Shown here: positions 25,998 through 34,773 of the stretch, one piece after another | How the letters are laid out: the number at the start of each line of letters is the position of its first letter | Position numbering within the stretch: the first letter of the stretch is position 1 | NCBI RefSeq assembly: GCF_001701045.1 | Contig: NZ_CP016757.1 | Coordinates: forward strand, 1,605,501 to 1,669,500 | Origin: Cloacibacillus porcorum | GTDB lineage: Bacteria; Synergistota; Synergistia; Synergistales; Synergistaceae | DNA: 64,000 nt | Direction: 5' to 3' | Program-made: the position numbers and the translations under genes | Notes under the pieces: model-generated | Database searches by the model: none | What the model was told of the DNA's origin: nothing | What the model saw: only the letters and a program-made list of their open reading frames with translations

Positions 25998-26828
25998 TTA
26001 CGTCCTACTCCTAAAACTGCCGTTTCCGCTATACGCCTCCTTATACTGTTTCGGCGTCATGTATCCCAAAGCATAGGCCGGACGCTCTTCATTGAAGAAT
26101 TTTATGTATTCCTCTATCTCCCGCTCTATGTTTTCTTTGCCTGTTACATGAAAGTCTGTAAACAGCTCCGCTTTCAGCCAGCCGTTTATCGCTTCCATCG
26201 CCGCATTGTCCGTAGGAGTTCCGCTTCTGGACATGGAGTGGGCTATATGGTTCAGTTCCAAGATGTCGTTGTATTTCTTGGAGGCGTATACCGCGCCCTG
26301 GTCTGTGTGCAGTATCGTCTGCCATTCCGTTTTTTTATCTTTATTCATTATCAGTCCTTCCAGCCCGTCTATGTATGTCATTCTGTCTCCGCGCCTTGAA
26401 GACAACGCATGGCTTACTATTTCGTTGTTCCATAGGTCCATATACAGTGTCAGCTCATAGTACGTACCTTTGAAGCAGAATGCCGTCATATCGCTCGCTA
26501 TGTACTGCATCGGTGAGTATACCGGCAGGCCTGCAAGAAGCAGGTTGGGGAATAATCTGTACGGATTGCCTGGTTTTTTATAACGGTAGTGTTTTGCCTT
26601 GCTCTTTATACCGGCAGCCCTGCAACATTTATAGGCGTACGGATCTGAATGGACTATTCCGGTGTCAAGGCGTATCTTCGCGTTAAGCCATCTGTATCCG
26701 TGCGACGGATATCTTTTATGATATTCCATAAAGAGCATTACGCTTCTAGCAAAATCCCTCGCTCTTTTGGACGGTTCAAACAGGCTGCGTTTCCAGTTAT
26801 AGAAGCTGCTTCTGGGAATCCCCGTCAC
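25998..26828 (-). CDS. IS3-family transposase OrfB of the second element
   Basis: A 276-residue frame from GTG 26828. The integrase core is visible: D in YIASDMTAFCF, D in ILHTDQGAVYAS, E in NAAMEAINGWLK. The same frame upstream of the GTG reads LEYQVILELSEYFPVVILCR, the usual N-terminal part of OrfB, so the functional product is probably an OrfAB fusion made by -1 frameshift in the overlap with orfA. Family members cut and join the ends through a circular intermediate. Confidence 0.9.
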   Translation of the reverse strand: MTGIPRSSFYNWKRSLFEPSKRARDFARSVMLFMEYHKRYPSHGYRWLNAKIRLDTGIVHSDPYAYKCCRAAGIKSKAKHYRYKKPGNPYRLFPNLLLAGLPVYSPMQYIASDMTAFCFKGTYYELTLYMDLWNNEIVSHALSSRRGDRMTYIDGLEGLIMNKDKKTEWQTILHTDQGAVYASKKYNDILELNHIAHSMSRSGTPTDNAAMEAINGWLKAELFTDFHVTGKENIEREIEEYIKFFNEERPAYALGYMTPKQYKEAYSGNGSFRSRT

Positions 26829-26872
26829 ACGGCACAGGATGACTACAGGAAAATACTCGGATAGTTCCAGAA

Positions 26873-27238
26873 TTACTTGGTATTCGAGCTGTCTAAAAGG
26901 ATATATTCCTTTACCGGACCATCTCCTTTCACCTCGTAGCCTTTTTTTAATCTTGCTTCCGCTACTTTCGCTTTAATCAACTCAACAATGAGTTCTTTTT
27001 TTGTCATGGACTCATAATCTGATAGGTCAGGCTGTCTTTCGGAAGGCTTGTAAACATAACTGTCCGAACCGTTTCCGGAAGACTTGGGCGGCAGACTGTT
27101 GGAATCACGATACATCCGCATATAGTCCCTAGCCGTGTCGTCGCTGATGCCGTAGGCTTCGGCAGCCTCGTAACGTGTCATTATCCCCTCATAAACTTTT
27201 CGTCCGATTTCAAGACGCTCTTCTTTCGTGTATCGCAT
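26873..27238 (-). CDS. IS3-family transposase OrfA of the second element
   Basis: A 121-residue protein from ATG 27238, MRYTKEERLEIGRKVYEGIMTRYEAAEAYGIS, containing an HTH (RYEAAEAYGISDDTARDYMRMY), then a serine-rich linker and a C-terminal helix (TKKELIVELIKAKVAEARLKKGY) that serves as the oligomerisation zipper. A longer frame reaches up to 27307, but the shorter start matches the family. Confidence 0.8.
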   Translation of the reverse strand: MRYTKEERLEIGRKVYEGIMTRYEAAEAYGISDDTARDYMRMYRDSNSLPPKSSGNGSDSYVYKPSERQPDLSDYESMTKKELIVELIKAKVAEARLKKGYEVKGDGPVKEYILLDSSNTK

Positions 27239-27336
27239 TACAGGCCTCCTGTGCATATAAACATGGCTCTTGTGCCACAAGATATTATTGTCATGTATAA
27301 AAGACAATTATATCTTGTCTCACTTTTACCCCCTAT

Positions 27337-28032
27337 ATGTACAGGATTAGTTTAGCAGTGCACATTAAAGCCCTAAACGAGAGTACCCCCCCCCCAGAAG
27401 TAAAATCAGGTTTAAAATATTCAAGATATCCCTATCCATCATCATCCCTATGCCCATCCTCCGTCTCCGTGCCGAATGCCGCGCGGAATACAGGGTCTTC
27501 GCGTCCCGCCCCCTCCGCCCGCGGCGGAGGTGAAAAAACATTCGCGGCGCTCTTCGCGCCATACTCCAAAACATTTAAGATCCTGCTCATCGCCGCCATT
27601 ATGCTGCTGCCGGCTCTGCGCGCCATTCCCGCCCTCGCGGGGGATACGGCCTTTGTCGACGTGGCGCGCGTCATCGACGCGAGCCTTCCCGGAAAAGCGG
27701 GGCAGCGATACATCGACGGCGTAAAGGCCGACCTTGACGCGGAGCGGGAAAAATTCAAAAAAAGCCTTGGCGGCGTAGCGGACAACGACCCGCGCCTCGC
27801 GCAGAAAGACGCGCAGCTCACCGCCCGCTACCGTGAGGAATACTCCCGCGTCACCGGCCTGCTTATGGGCGAACTCAAAAGAGTGACGAGCAGCTGGCTT
27901 AAGACAAACAAGCGCGGCTTTACGGCGGTCCTGCCCGCAGGCATGGCGCTGGCCGTCGCCCATGAGAGCGACGTCAACGCCGACATCCTGCGCCTCTTCA
28001 ACGCGGTCACCATAGACTTTGCGAAGAGATGA
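27337..28032 (+). CDS. OmpH/Skp-like exported protein; 5' end altered by the IS
   Basis: The frame is 231 codons, but its first codons lie inside the IS end, so the native start is lost or unclear. GTG 27469 is the only later start before the signal anchor and it lacks a ribosome binding site. A hydrophobic segment FKILLIAAIMLLPALRAIPALAG (around residues 80-102) acts as signal peptide. The mature part TAFVDVARVIDASLPGKAGQRYIDGVKADLDAEREKF is coiled-coil-rich, and the end AVAHESDVNADILRLFN resembles the OmpH (Skp) periplasmic chaperone family. It overlaps no neighbour and is followed 19 nt later by the adhesin gene, so it may chaperone that adhesin. A C10 tract (27386-27395) lies in the 5' part of the frame. 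Confidence 0.6.
   Translation: MYRISLAVHIKALNESTPPPEVKSGLKYSRYPYPSSSLCPSSVSVPNAARNTGSSRPAPSARGGGEKTFAALFAPYSKTFKILLIAAIMLLPALRAIPALAGDTAFVDVARVIDASLPGKAGQRYIDGVKADLDAEREKFKKSLGGVADNDPRLAQKDAQLTARYREEYSRVTGLLMGELKRVTSSWLKTNKRGFTAVLPAGMALAVAHESDVNADILRLFNAVTIDFAKR
27386..27395 (+). repeat. Homopolymeric C10 tract
   Basis: Ten consecutive C residues lie 24 nt inside from the IS border and upstream of the OmpH-like/adhesin pair. Such tracts slip during replication and can switch surface genes on and off. Here it could alter either the reading frame from an upstream start or promoter spacing. Confidence 0.7.
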
Positions 28033-28051
28033 GGGGAAGTGCTCCGGTAAA

Positions 28052-31000
28052 ATGAAAAAAGAAAACCTTGTGAAAAGCCTCGCCCTCTGGGCCGCCGTCG
28101 CCGCGCTCTTTGCCCTGCCCGTTCTGAGGGCGGCGGAGGCGAACTACACCGCGGACGGCGGCACCGTCGGCAGCGGCGTGGAGCACGCGATCGCGATAGG
28201 CAGCGCCGTCGCGTCAAAGGATAATACCATCGCCATTGGCAACGGTACACAGGCTACCGGCCACATGAGTGTCGCGATTGGTCTAAATGCGCAGGCGACG
28301 CATATCGGCACCTCGGCCTACGGAAATAACGCGCAGGCGACGGGAAGTGGCAGCTCGGCCTACGGAGACAGTGCACATGCGACGGAGAGTGGCAGCTCGG
28401 CCTACGGATACAACGCGCAGGCGGCGGGAGCCTACAGTTCGGCCTACGGATTTTACGCGCATGCGACGGGAAGTGGCAGCTCGGCCTACGGAAGCGAAGC
28501 CCTTGCATCGGCGGACAACTCCATAGCCATCGGCAGCGGCAGCAGCACTGATACGGGCTACTTAAAATATACCAAGGCGACAGCGGAACGCGCCGCCGCC
28601 ATCGGTTACCTGGCCCAGGCGACGGCTGTTGACGCGCTGGCACTCGGAAGCAACGCAAACGCCGCCGCCGACTACGCCACCGCCCTCGGCGCGAACGCCA
28701 GTGCCTCCGAGTCATACAGCATAGCGATAGGCAGCGCCGACGCGACGGAGGACAGAGCTATCGCCATCGGCAACGGCACACAGGTTACCGGCCGCAGGAG
28801 TGTCGCGGTTGGTCTAGATGCGCAGGCGGCGAAAGGAGGTAGCTCGGCCTACGGAAGCAGTGCGAAGGCGACGGGAATCAATAGTTCGGCCTACGGAGCT
28901 AATGCTAATGCGTCAGGAGGTGCCAGCTCAGCCTACGGAAATGGAGCCATCGCCTCGGCGGACAACTCCATAGCCATCGGCAGCGGCTATGATAGCTATG
29001 ATATGTACTTCTCAAAACAAACCTTGGCTACAGCGGAGCGCGCCGCCGCCATCGGCTATCTGGCGCAGGCGACATCGGCTGACGCGCTGGCACTCGGAAG
29101 CAACGCAAACGCCACCGCCGACCACGCCACGGCGCTAGGCGCGAACGCCAGCGCCTCCGGCCAATACAGCATAGCGATAGGCAGCGCCGACGCGACGATG
29201 GAAAACGCCATTGCCATCGGCAAAGGCGCAAAGGCTGCCGGTGGTGGAAGTGATGGCGAGGTGGTAGGTAGTGTCGCTGTTGGCGTAAATGCGCAGGCGA
29301 CGGGAGAATACAGCTCGGCCTACGGAAACGGCGCGATAGCGGAGGGAAAGGGGAGCTCGGCCTACGGAAGTAGTGTAGCCGCGAGTGGAGAATTCAGCTC
29401 GGCGTACGGAAAATATGCTGCCGCGACAGGAGAATCCAGCTCAGCCTACGGAGACAATGCGGAGGCGACGGGAGACTACAGCTCGGCCTACGGAGCTTAT
29501 GCTTCCGCGGCAGGAGAATCCAGCATGGCTTACGGGTACTACGCGCAGGCGACAGGAGGAAGCAGCTTTGCCGCAGGCGCTCTTACTTTGGCTTCGGGAG
29601 ATGCCTCCATCGCCATCGGCAGCGGCCTCGGCGAGAGCGGTATAGTCACGGAGGCCACCGGATATAGGAGCGTAGCCGTCGGAAACGCGGCGCAGGCGAC
29701 GGGAAACGACAGCTCATCGTACGGAACTTATTCTAAAGCGACAGGAGAATCCAGCTCAGCTTACGGAGGCGGTGCGGAGGCAACGGGAAGTTCTAGCTCT
29801 GCCTACGGAAGCGGCTCTGTCGCCTCAGGAGACCAAAGCTCTGCCTATGGAAACGGAGCCCTCGCCTCGGCGAACAACTCCATAGCCATCGGCAGCGGCT
29901 ATGATGTGGAATTCTCAAAACAGACCTCGGCGACAGCGGAACGCGCCGCCGCCATCGGTTACCTGGCCCAGGCGACGGCTGTTGACGCGCTGGCTATCGG
30001 AAGCAACGCAAACGCGTGGGGCGGAGGCAGCACTGCCGTCGGAGCCTCCGCCGTGGCCTCCGCCAACCACGCCTCGGCATTTGGAGACAACGCGAAGGCT
30101 AACGCAGACTACGCCACAGCGCTGGGCGCGAACGCCAGCGCCTCCGGCCAATACAGCATAGCGATAGGCAGCGCCGACGCGGCGGAGAAAGATGACATCG
30201 CCATCGGCAACGGCGCAAAGGCTGCCGGTGGTAGCAGGTGGGCAGGTACTGTCGCGATTGGCGTAAATGCGCAGGCGACAGCACAGCAAAGCTCTGCCTA
30301 CGGAAACGGTGCGGAAGCGTCAGGAAGATACAGCTCAGCTTACGGAGCCGGTGCGGTGGCGACGGGAGAATACAGCTCGGCTTACGGAAGCGGCGCGGAG
30401 GCGACGGGATACTACAGCTCGGCTTACGGAAGCGGCGCGGAGGCGACGGGATACTACAGCTCGGCCTACGGATATTGTGCGGAGGCGTCAGTCGCCTACG
30501 GCGTGGCGCTGGGAGCGTGGTCCGTCGCGGATAGGATGACGACGGCGGCGGGCGTCTACGTTCCCACCGGCGCGGATGCCGGCGGTGTGAACGCCACGGT
30601 AAAGGGCGGCGGTATCGGCGTAGTATCAATAGGCGGCACTCAAGGCATTATAGAGTTCACGCGCCAGCTGACGGGCGTGGCGGCTGGCGTGACGAGCACC
30701 GACGCGGTGAACGTCGCACAGCTCGCGGCGCTTGACGGTGTGGTCGTCTCACAGGACGCGCTCATCGCGGGCAACACGTCGGCGATAAACGCCGTAAGCG
30801 CCGACGTGGCGATGGCGGTCAAATACGACGACGGCAAAACGAGCGTGACGCTCGGTAACGGTACAGATATGGTGACGCTGAAAAACGTAGCCGCCGGTGT
30901 CACCTCGAACGACGCGGTGAATTTTGAACAGCTCTCGGCGACAGAGCTGAAAGTAGCCGCGGTGAGCGGCGACGTAAGCGTCCTTGGCGGCAGGGTGGCG

Positions 31001-34000
31001 GCGAACGAGACGGCGATAACCTCGCACGACGCGCGCATCGCGGCAAACGAGAGCGGCATCGTCACGCTGAACACGGCGGTCGCCTCTCACGATACGCTCA
31101 TCGCGGGCAACAGAGCGGCGATAAACGCCGTAAGCGCCGACGTGGCGATGGCCGTTAAATACGACACGGACAAAAAGAGCGTGACGCTCGGTAACGGCAC
31201 AGATATGGTGACGCTGAAAAACGTCGCGGCGGGAGTGACCTCTAACGACGCGGTGAACTTTGAACAGCTGACGGAGACGGAGCTGAAAGTAGCCGCGGTG
31301 AGCGGCGACGTAAGTTCCCTCGGCGGCAGGGTGGCGGCGAATGAGACGGCGATAACCTCGCACGACGCGCGCATAGCGGCGAACGAGACGGGTATCGTAA
31401 CGCTGAACACGGCGGTTGCCTCGCACGATACGCTCATCGCGGGCAACACGTCGGCGATAAACGCCGTAAGCGCCGACGTGGCGATGGCGGTTAAATACGA
31501 CGTTGGCAAAAAGAGCGTGACACTCGGTAACGGCACAGATATGGTGACGCTGAAAAACGTCGCGGCGGGAGTGACCTCGAACGACGCGGTGAACTTTGAA
31601 CAGCTCTCGGCGACGGAGCTGAAAGTAGCCGCGGTAAGCGGCGACGTAAGCACCCTCGGCGGCAGGGTGGCGGCAAACGAAACGGCGATAACCTCACATG
31701 ATACTCGCATAGCGGCGAACGAGAGCGGCATCGTCACGCTGAACACGGCGGTCGCCTCGCACGATACGCTTATCGCGGGCAACACGTCGGCGATAAACAC
31801 CGTAAGCGCCGATGTGGCGATGGCCGTCAAATACGACGCTGGCAAAACGAGCGTGACACTCGGCGACGGTACGAATATGGTGACGCTGAAAAACGTCGCC
31901 GCCGGTGTCACCTCAAACGACGCGGTGAACTTCGCACAGCTCTCGGCGACGGAGCTGAAGGTGGCCGCGGTGAGCGGCGACGTAAGTGCCCTCGGCGGCA
32001 GAGTGACGGCAAACACGCTGAATATCGGCAGGGTGAGCGACGACCTCAGAATGCTCGACGACAAGGCCGTCAAGTACAATGACGCTAAGACGGAGGTAGC
32101 TCTCGGCGGCTCAGGGGGCCCCGTCAAACTGACTAATGTCGCCGACGGAACCATCGCCGCGGGCAGCCGCGAAGCTGTGACTGGCGGTCAGCTCTATACC
32201 GTCAGCGCCGATATCAATACCAGAATAGACAATATCGTCACCAGCGGGGACGCCCGCGCCGTCAGATATGACGACGACGCGAAAACGTCAGTGACGCTCA
32301 ACAATGGTGGGAACGCCGTCACGCTGAAAAACGTCGCGGCGGGCGTCACCTCAAACGACGCGGTGAACTTTGAACAGCTGTCGGCGACGGAGCTTAAAGT
32401 GGCCGCGGTGAGCGGCGACGTAAGCACCCTCGGCGGCAGGGTGGCGGCGAACGAGACGGCGATAACCTCGCACGACGCACGCATCGCGGCAAACGAGAGC
32501 GGCATCGTCACGCTGAACACGGCGGTTGCCTCGCACGACACGCTCATCGCGGGCAACACGTCGGCGATAAACGCCGTAAGCACCGACGTGGCGATGGCGG
32601 TTAAATACGAGGACGCTTTGAAAACGTCAGTCAAGCTCGGCGACGGAGTGAATCCCGTAAAGCTCACAAACTTGGCGGCGGGCGAGATCGCCAGAGACAG
32701 CAAGGACGCGGTGACCGGCGGCCAGCTCTTCGCGACAAATGAGCGGGTCGCGGCGAACGAGGCAAGTATCGGCGCGGTTAGCTCGGATGTGGCGATGTCC
32801 GTCAAGTACGCTTCCGGCTCGGCCAACAGGCTTACTCTGACGGACGGAAGCGACGGCGCGGTGAAGATTTCCAACGTCGCGGAGGGCAAGGTCGCCGCCG
32901 ACAGCAGGGAGGCGGTGACGGGCGCTCAGCTGTTCGCGACGAATCAGAGCGTCGCGGCGGTGAGCGGCGACGTAAGCACGCTGAAGGTCTCCGTCGACTC
33001 GAACACGGCAAATATCAATACACTGACAAACAGTTTGGAGACGGTTAGCGGCGATGTAAGCGCTCTCGGCGGCAGAGTTGCGGTGAATGAAACGAATATC
33101 GGCGCGATAAGCTCCGACATGGCGATGGCGGTGAAATACGCCTCCGGTTCCAGCAATAAACTTATCCTGACGGACGGCGGCGGCGGCACGGTGAAGATTT
33201 CCAACGTTGCCGATGGCAGGGACGACACTGACGCCGTCAATTACAGACAGCTTAAGGGCGTCAGCGACGATTTGAGCCAGAAGATCGACGATATCGCCGT
33301 TACGGGAGACCCAAGGGCCGTCAGATACGACGTTGCGGGAGGCAGCGTCATCACCCTCGGCGGAGCCGGACATGCTCCCGTAAAGATAACCAATGTCGCG
33401 AGAGGCACGGAAGATGGCGACGCCGTCAACTACGGGCAGTATAAAGAGTTGGACGGCAAACTCGACACCCTCGGCACGACGCTTGCCGAGAGGACCGGCG
33501 GCTCCTACGACAGCGTGAGCGGATCTTTCGACATCACCTATCCGCCGAGCCCCATGCCTTCAACGGGGCAGAACACGCAAAACTCAAGTGGCGCGGTACA
33601 GAACAGCGGCGATCCGCACCTTAATGACACCCTGCAAAGTATGTGGGACGCCATCGGCTCTATTCAGGGCGGCAGCGTAACGGCGGGGGATAATATCGTC
33701 GTTGAGGGAAATAAGGTCTCGGTCTCCAAAAATCCCGAATTTGAGAGAGTCAAGGTGGGGGCGATCGACATCGGCGGCGGCGGTATCGATATGGGCGGCG
33801 GCAAAATAACCGGGTTATCAAACGGTGACCTCTACCAGGGAAGCACCGACGCCGTCACCGGCGATCAGCTCTGGAACGCCTACCGCAGGATAGATACTAT
33901 CGACGAACGTGTGCAGGTGGTAGGCGCGCACGCGGCGGCCCTCTCGGCGATGCACCCCGTGGCCTACAATCCCTACGAGCCGACGACCATTTCCGCCGGA

Positions 34001-34303
34001 GTCGGCTATTACCGCAGCGAACAGTCTCTCGCTGTGGGCGTCTTCCATTATATAAGGGAGAACGTACTTGTGAACGCGGGCGTCGCCTTCAACTCGGACG
34101 GAGATACGATGGGCCGCGCGGGCATCAGCTTCTCTGTCGGAGGACATAAGGGAGGCAAACAGGCCTCTGTGTACAAAGACATGACCGAGATGCAGAGACA
34201 GATGGCGGCGATGCGTGAAATGCTCATGCAGCTGAAAGACGAGAACGATAAGAACAGGGAGACGATAAAGGAGCTTAAAGAGGCTCTGAAAGATAAGAAC
34301 TGA
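28052..34303 (+). CDS. Giant trimeric autotransporter adhesin (YadA-like)
   Basis: A 2,083-residue outer-membrane adhesin from ATG 28052, with GAGGGGAAG upstream. Signal peptide KSLALWAAVAALFALPVLRAAEA. Residues about 30-870 are YadA-type head repeats of roughly 14 residues (pattern ATGxxSSAYGxxA), with longer inserts such as AIGSGYD. From about 871 comes the stalk, with repeated neck/stalk modules VAAGVTSNDAVNFEQL and coiled-coil segments, followed by a Gly/Pro/Ser linker. The YadA anchor is around 1968-2028 (TISAGVGYYRSEQSLAVGVFHY ... RAGISFSVG), the four-strand unit that trimerises into a 12-strand pore. Unusually, some 55 residues follow the anchor and form a charged coiled coil (MQRQMAAMREMLMQLKDEND) that would lie in the periplasm. 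Expected role: attachment to host surfaces or other cells. Confidence 0.93.
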   Translation: MKKENLVKSLALWAAVAALFALPVLRAAEANYTADGGTVGSGVEHAIAIGSAVASKDNTIAIGNGTQATGHMSVAIGLNAQATHIGTSAYGNNAQATGSGSSAYGDSAHATESGSSAYGYNAQAAGAYSSAYGFYAHATGSGSSAYGSEALASADNSIAIGSGSSTDTGYLKYTKATAERAAAIGYLAQATAVDALALGSNANAAADYATALGANASASESYSIAIGSADATEDRAIAIGNGTQVTGRRSVAVGLDAQAAKGGSSAYGSSAKATGINSSAYGANANASGGASSAYGNGAIASADNSIAIGSGYDSYDMYFSKQTLATAERAAAIGYLAQATSADALALGSNANATADHATALGANASASGQYSIAIGSADATMENAIAIGKGAKAAGGGSDGEVVGSVAVGVNAQATGEYSSAYGNGAIAEGKGSSAYGSSVAASGEFSSAYGKYAAATGESSSAYGDNAEATGDYSSAYGAYASAAGESSMAYGYYAQATGGSSFAAGALTLASGDASIAIGSGLGESGIVTEATGYRSVAVGNAAQATGNDSSSYGTYSKATGESSSAYGGGAEATGSSSSAYGSGSVASGDQSSAYGNGALASANNSIAIGSGYDVEFSKQTSATAERAAAIGYLAQATAVDALAIGSNANAWGGGSTAVGASAVASANHASAFGDNAKANADYATALGANASASGQYSIAIGSADAAEKDDIAIGNGAKAAGGSRWAGTVAIGVNAQATAQQSSAYGNGAEASGRYSSAYGAGAVATGEYSSAYGSGAEATGYYSSAYGSGAEATGYYSSAYGYCAEASVAYGVALGAWSVADRMTTAAGVYVPTGADAGGVNATVKGGGIGVVSIGGTQGIIEFTRQLTGVAAGVTSTDAVNVAQLAALDGVVVSQDALIAGNTSAINAVSADVAMAVKYDDGKTSVTLGNGTDMVTLKNVAAGVTSNDAVNFEQLSATELKVAAVSGDVSVLGGRVAANETAITSHDARIAANESGIVTLNTAVASHDTLIAGNRAAINAVSADVAMAVKYDTDKKSVTLGNGTDMVTLKNVAAGVTSNDAVNFEQLTETELKVAAVSGDVSSLGGRVAANETAITSHDARIAANETGIVTLNTAVASHDTLIAGNTSAINAVSADVAMAVKYDVGKKSVTLGNGTDMVTLKNVAAGVTSNDAVNFEQLSATELKVAAVSGDVSTLGGRVAANETAITSHDTRIAANESGIVTLNTAVASHDTLIAGNTSAINTVSADVAMAVKYDAGKTSVTLGDGTNMVTLKNVAAGVTSNDAVNFAQLSATELKVAAVSGDVSALGGRVTANTLNIGRVSDDLRMLDDKAVKYNDAKTEVALGGSGGPVKLTNVADGTIAAGSREAVTGGQLYTVSADINTRIDNIVTSGDARAVRYDDDAKTSVTLNNGGNAVTLKNVAAGVTSNDAVNFEQLSATELKVAAVSGDVSTLGGRVAANETAITSHDARIAANESGIVTLNTAVASHDTLIAGNTSAINAVSTDVAMAVKYEDALKTSVKLGDGVNPVKLTNLAAGEIARDSKDAVTGGQLFATNERVAANEASIGAVSSDVAMSVKYASGSANRLTLTDGSDGAVKISNVAEGKVAADSREAVTGAQLFATNQSVAAVSGDVSTLKVSVDSNTANINTLTNSLETVSGDVSALGGRVAVNETNIGAISSDMAMAVKYASGSSNKLILTDGGGGTVKISNVADGRDDTDAVNYRQLKGVSDDLSQKIDDIAVTGDPRAVRYDVAGGSVITLGGAGHAPVKITNVARGTEDGDAVNYGQYKELDGKLDTLGTTLAERTGGSYDSVSGSFDITYPPSPMPSTGQNTQNSSGAVQNSGDPHLNDTLQSMWDAIGSIQGGSVTAGDNIVVEGNKVSVSKNPEFERVKVGAIDIGGGGIDMGGGKITGLSNGDLYQGSTDAVTGDQLWNAYRRIDTIDERVQVVGAHAAALSAMHPVAYNPYEPTTISAGVGYYRSEQSLAVGVFHYIRENVLVNAGVAFNSDGDTMGRAGISFSVGGHKGGKQASVYKDMTEMQRQMAAMREMLMQLKDENDKNRETIKELKEALKDKN
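30953..31960 (+). repeat. Three tandem 336-nt stalk repeats inside the adhesin gene
   Basis: The codons for VAAVSGDVS recur at 30953, 31289, 31625 and 31961, exactly 336 nt (112 residues) apart. The units between them are nearly identical at DNA level. A further related unit starts at 32399. Each unit holds one neck motif and one coiled-coil segment, so unit number should set stalk length. Confidence 0.85.
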
Positions 34304-34312
34304 CGGTTCACG

Positions 34313-34350
34313 GCGCGCCGGTCTTCCGCGGCGGCGGAGGTCCGGCGCGC
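34313..34350 (+). terminator. GC-rich hairpin after the adhesin gene
   Basis: GCGCGCCGG (34313-34321) pairs exactly with CCGGCGCGC (34342-34350). An inner TCCGC/GCGGA stem is also possible. The nearest T-run (GATTTTT) is about 14 nt further on, so termination may be weak or factor-assisted. Confidence 0.6.
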
Positions 34351-34451
34351 TCTCCGTCTGGTGATTTTTACAGTCTAAGAGATTTATGAAATTTTCTTTA
34401 TGACTTTTGTATCCGAGCGGCGCGGAATTTTTTGCCTGGGAGGCCGTTTGT

Positions 34452-34751
34452 ATGGGGGTCTGTGCTTGTCAAGTGGGTGATAGTTTGCATAGTAGGAACG
34501 CGGAGGCATTTTTTAACGACCTGATCCAAAACGAGAGGACACGCGGCTTGTGTCTTGAGATAGCCCTGCTGCCGGAGAATGAACGCGGCGACGCCGTCCG
34601 CGCGCTGGGGTATGATTTTACCGCGAAGGAGATGGACGAGGTCGTCTGCCGTGAGTATGTCGCGCTTTCGGAGAAGAGACGGCATATTCTTGGCGGCGGA
34701 GATCTGCGGGATATAGTAATGGAGAAGTGGGGTAATCATATGGACCCGTAA
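34452..34751 (+). CDS. Orphan Nif11-like leader peptide (putative RiPP precursor)
   Basis: A 99-residue protein. The segment NAEAFFNDLIQNERTRGLCLEI...DAVRALGYDFTAKEMDEVV matches the Nif11-type leader pattern: an N-terminal F-x-x-x-L helix, a central acidic helix, and the G-Y-x-F-T-x-x-E block. It is followed by ILGGG, a double-glycine-type processing site. That would leave a 16-residue tail DLRDIVMEKWGNHMDP as the core. ATG 34452 is chosen because GGGAGG lies 8 nt upstream; the in-frame TTG at 34407 is less likely. No modifying enzyme, peptidase or exporter lies in the window, and the core has no Cys and no Ser or Thr. It may be an orphan or degraded member. The downstream IS256-type element begins 22 nt after its stop. 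Confidence 0.5.
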   Translation: MGVCACQVGDSLHSRNAEAFFNDLIQNERTRGLCLEIALLPENERGDAVRALGYDFTAKEMDEVVCREYVALSEKRRHILGGGDLRDIVMEKWGNHMDP

Positions 34752-34773
34752 ATCACCTTAAATCGGGAGCCTA

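Larger units (their letters stand above)
25934..27362 (-). mobile_element. Second IS3-family element, about 1429 bp
   Basis: The proposed ends are imperfect 25-bp inverted repeats: TGCACTAGTCAACAAAACCT at the left and, inverted, TGCACTGCTAAACTAATCCT at the right, about 19 of 25 matching. No target duplication is evident (AAG left, CAT right), so the exact ends are less certain than for the 1449-bp element. Two overlapping-frame ORFs on the minus strand encode the transposase. It is unrelated in sequence to the other IS3 copies. Confidence 0.8.

Noticed and set aside
28254-30500. Possible CRISPR-like array of short direct repeats
   Set aside because: The repeats (GGCAGCTCGGCCTACGGA-like) are in frame and encode the 14-residue YadA head repeat; no spacer structure and no cas genes.
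30660-33370. Minus-strand ORFs inside the adhesin stalk
   Set aside because: Mirror translations of the tandem repeats; length reflects lack of stops on the repeated antisense strand.
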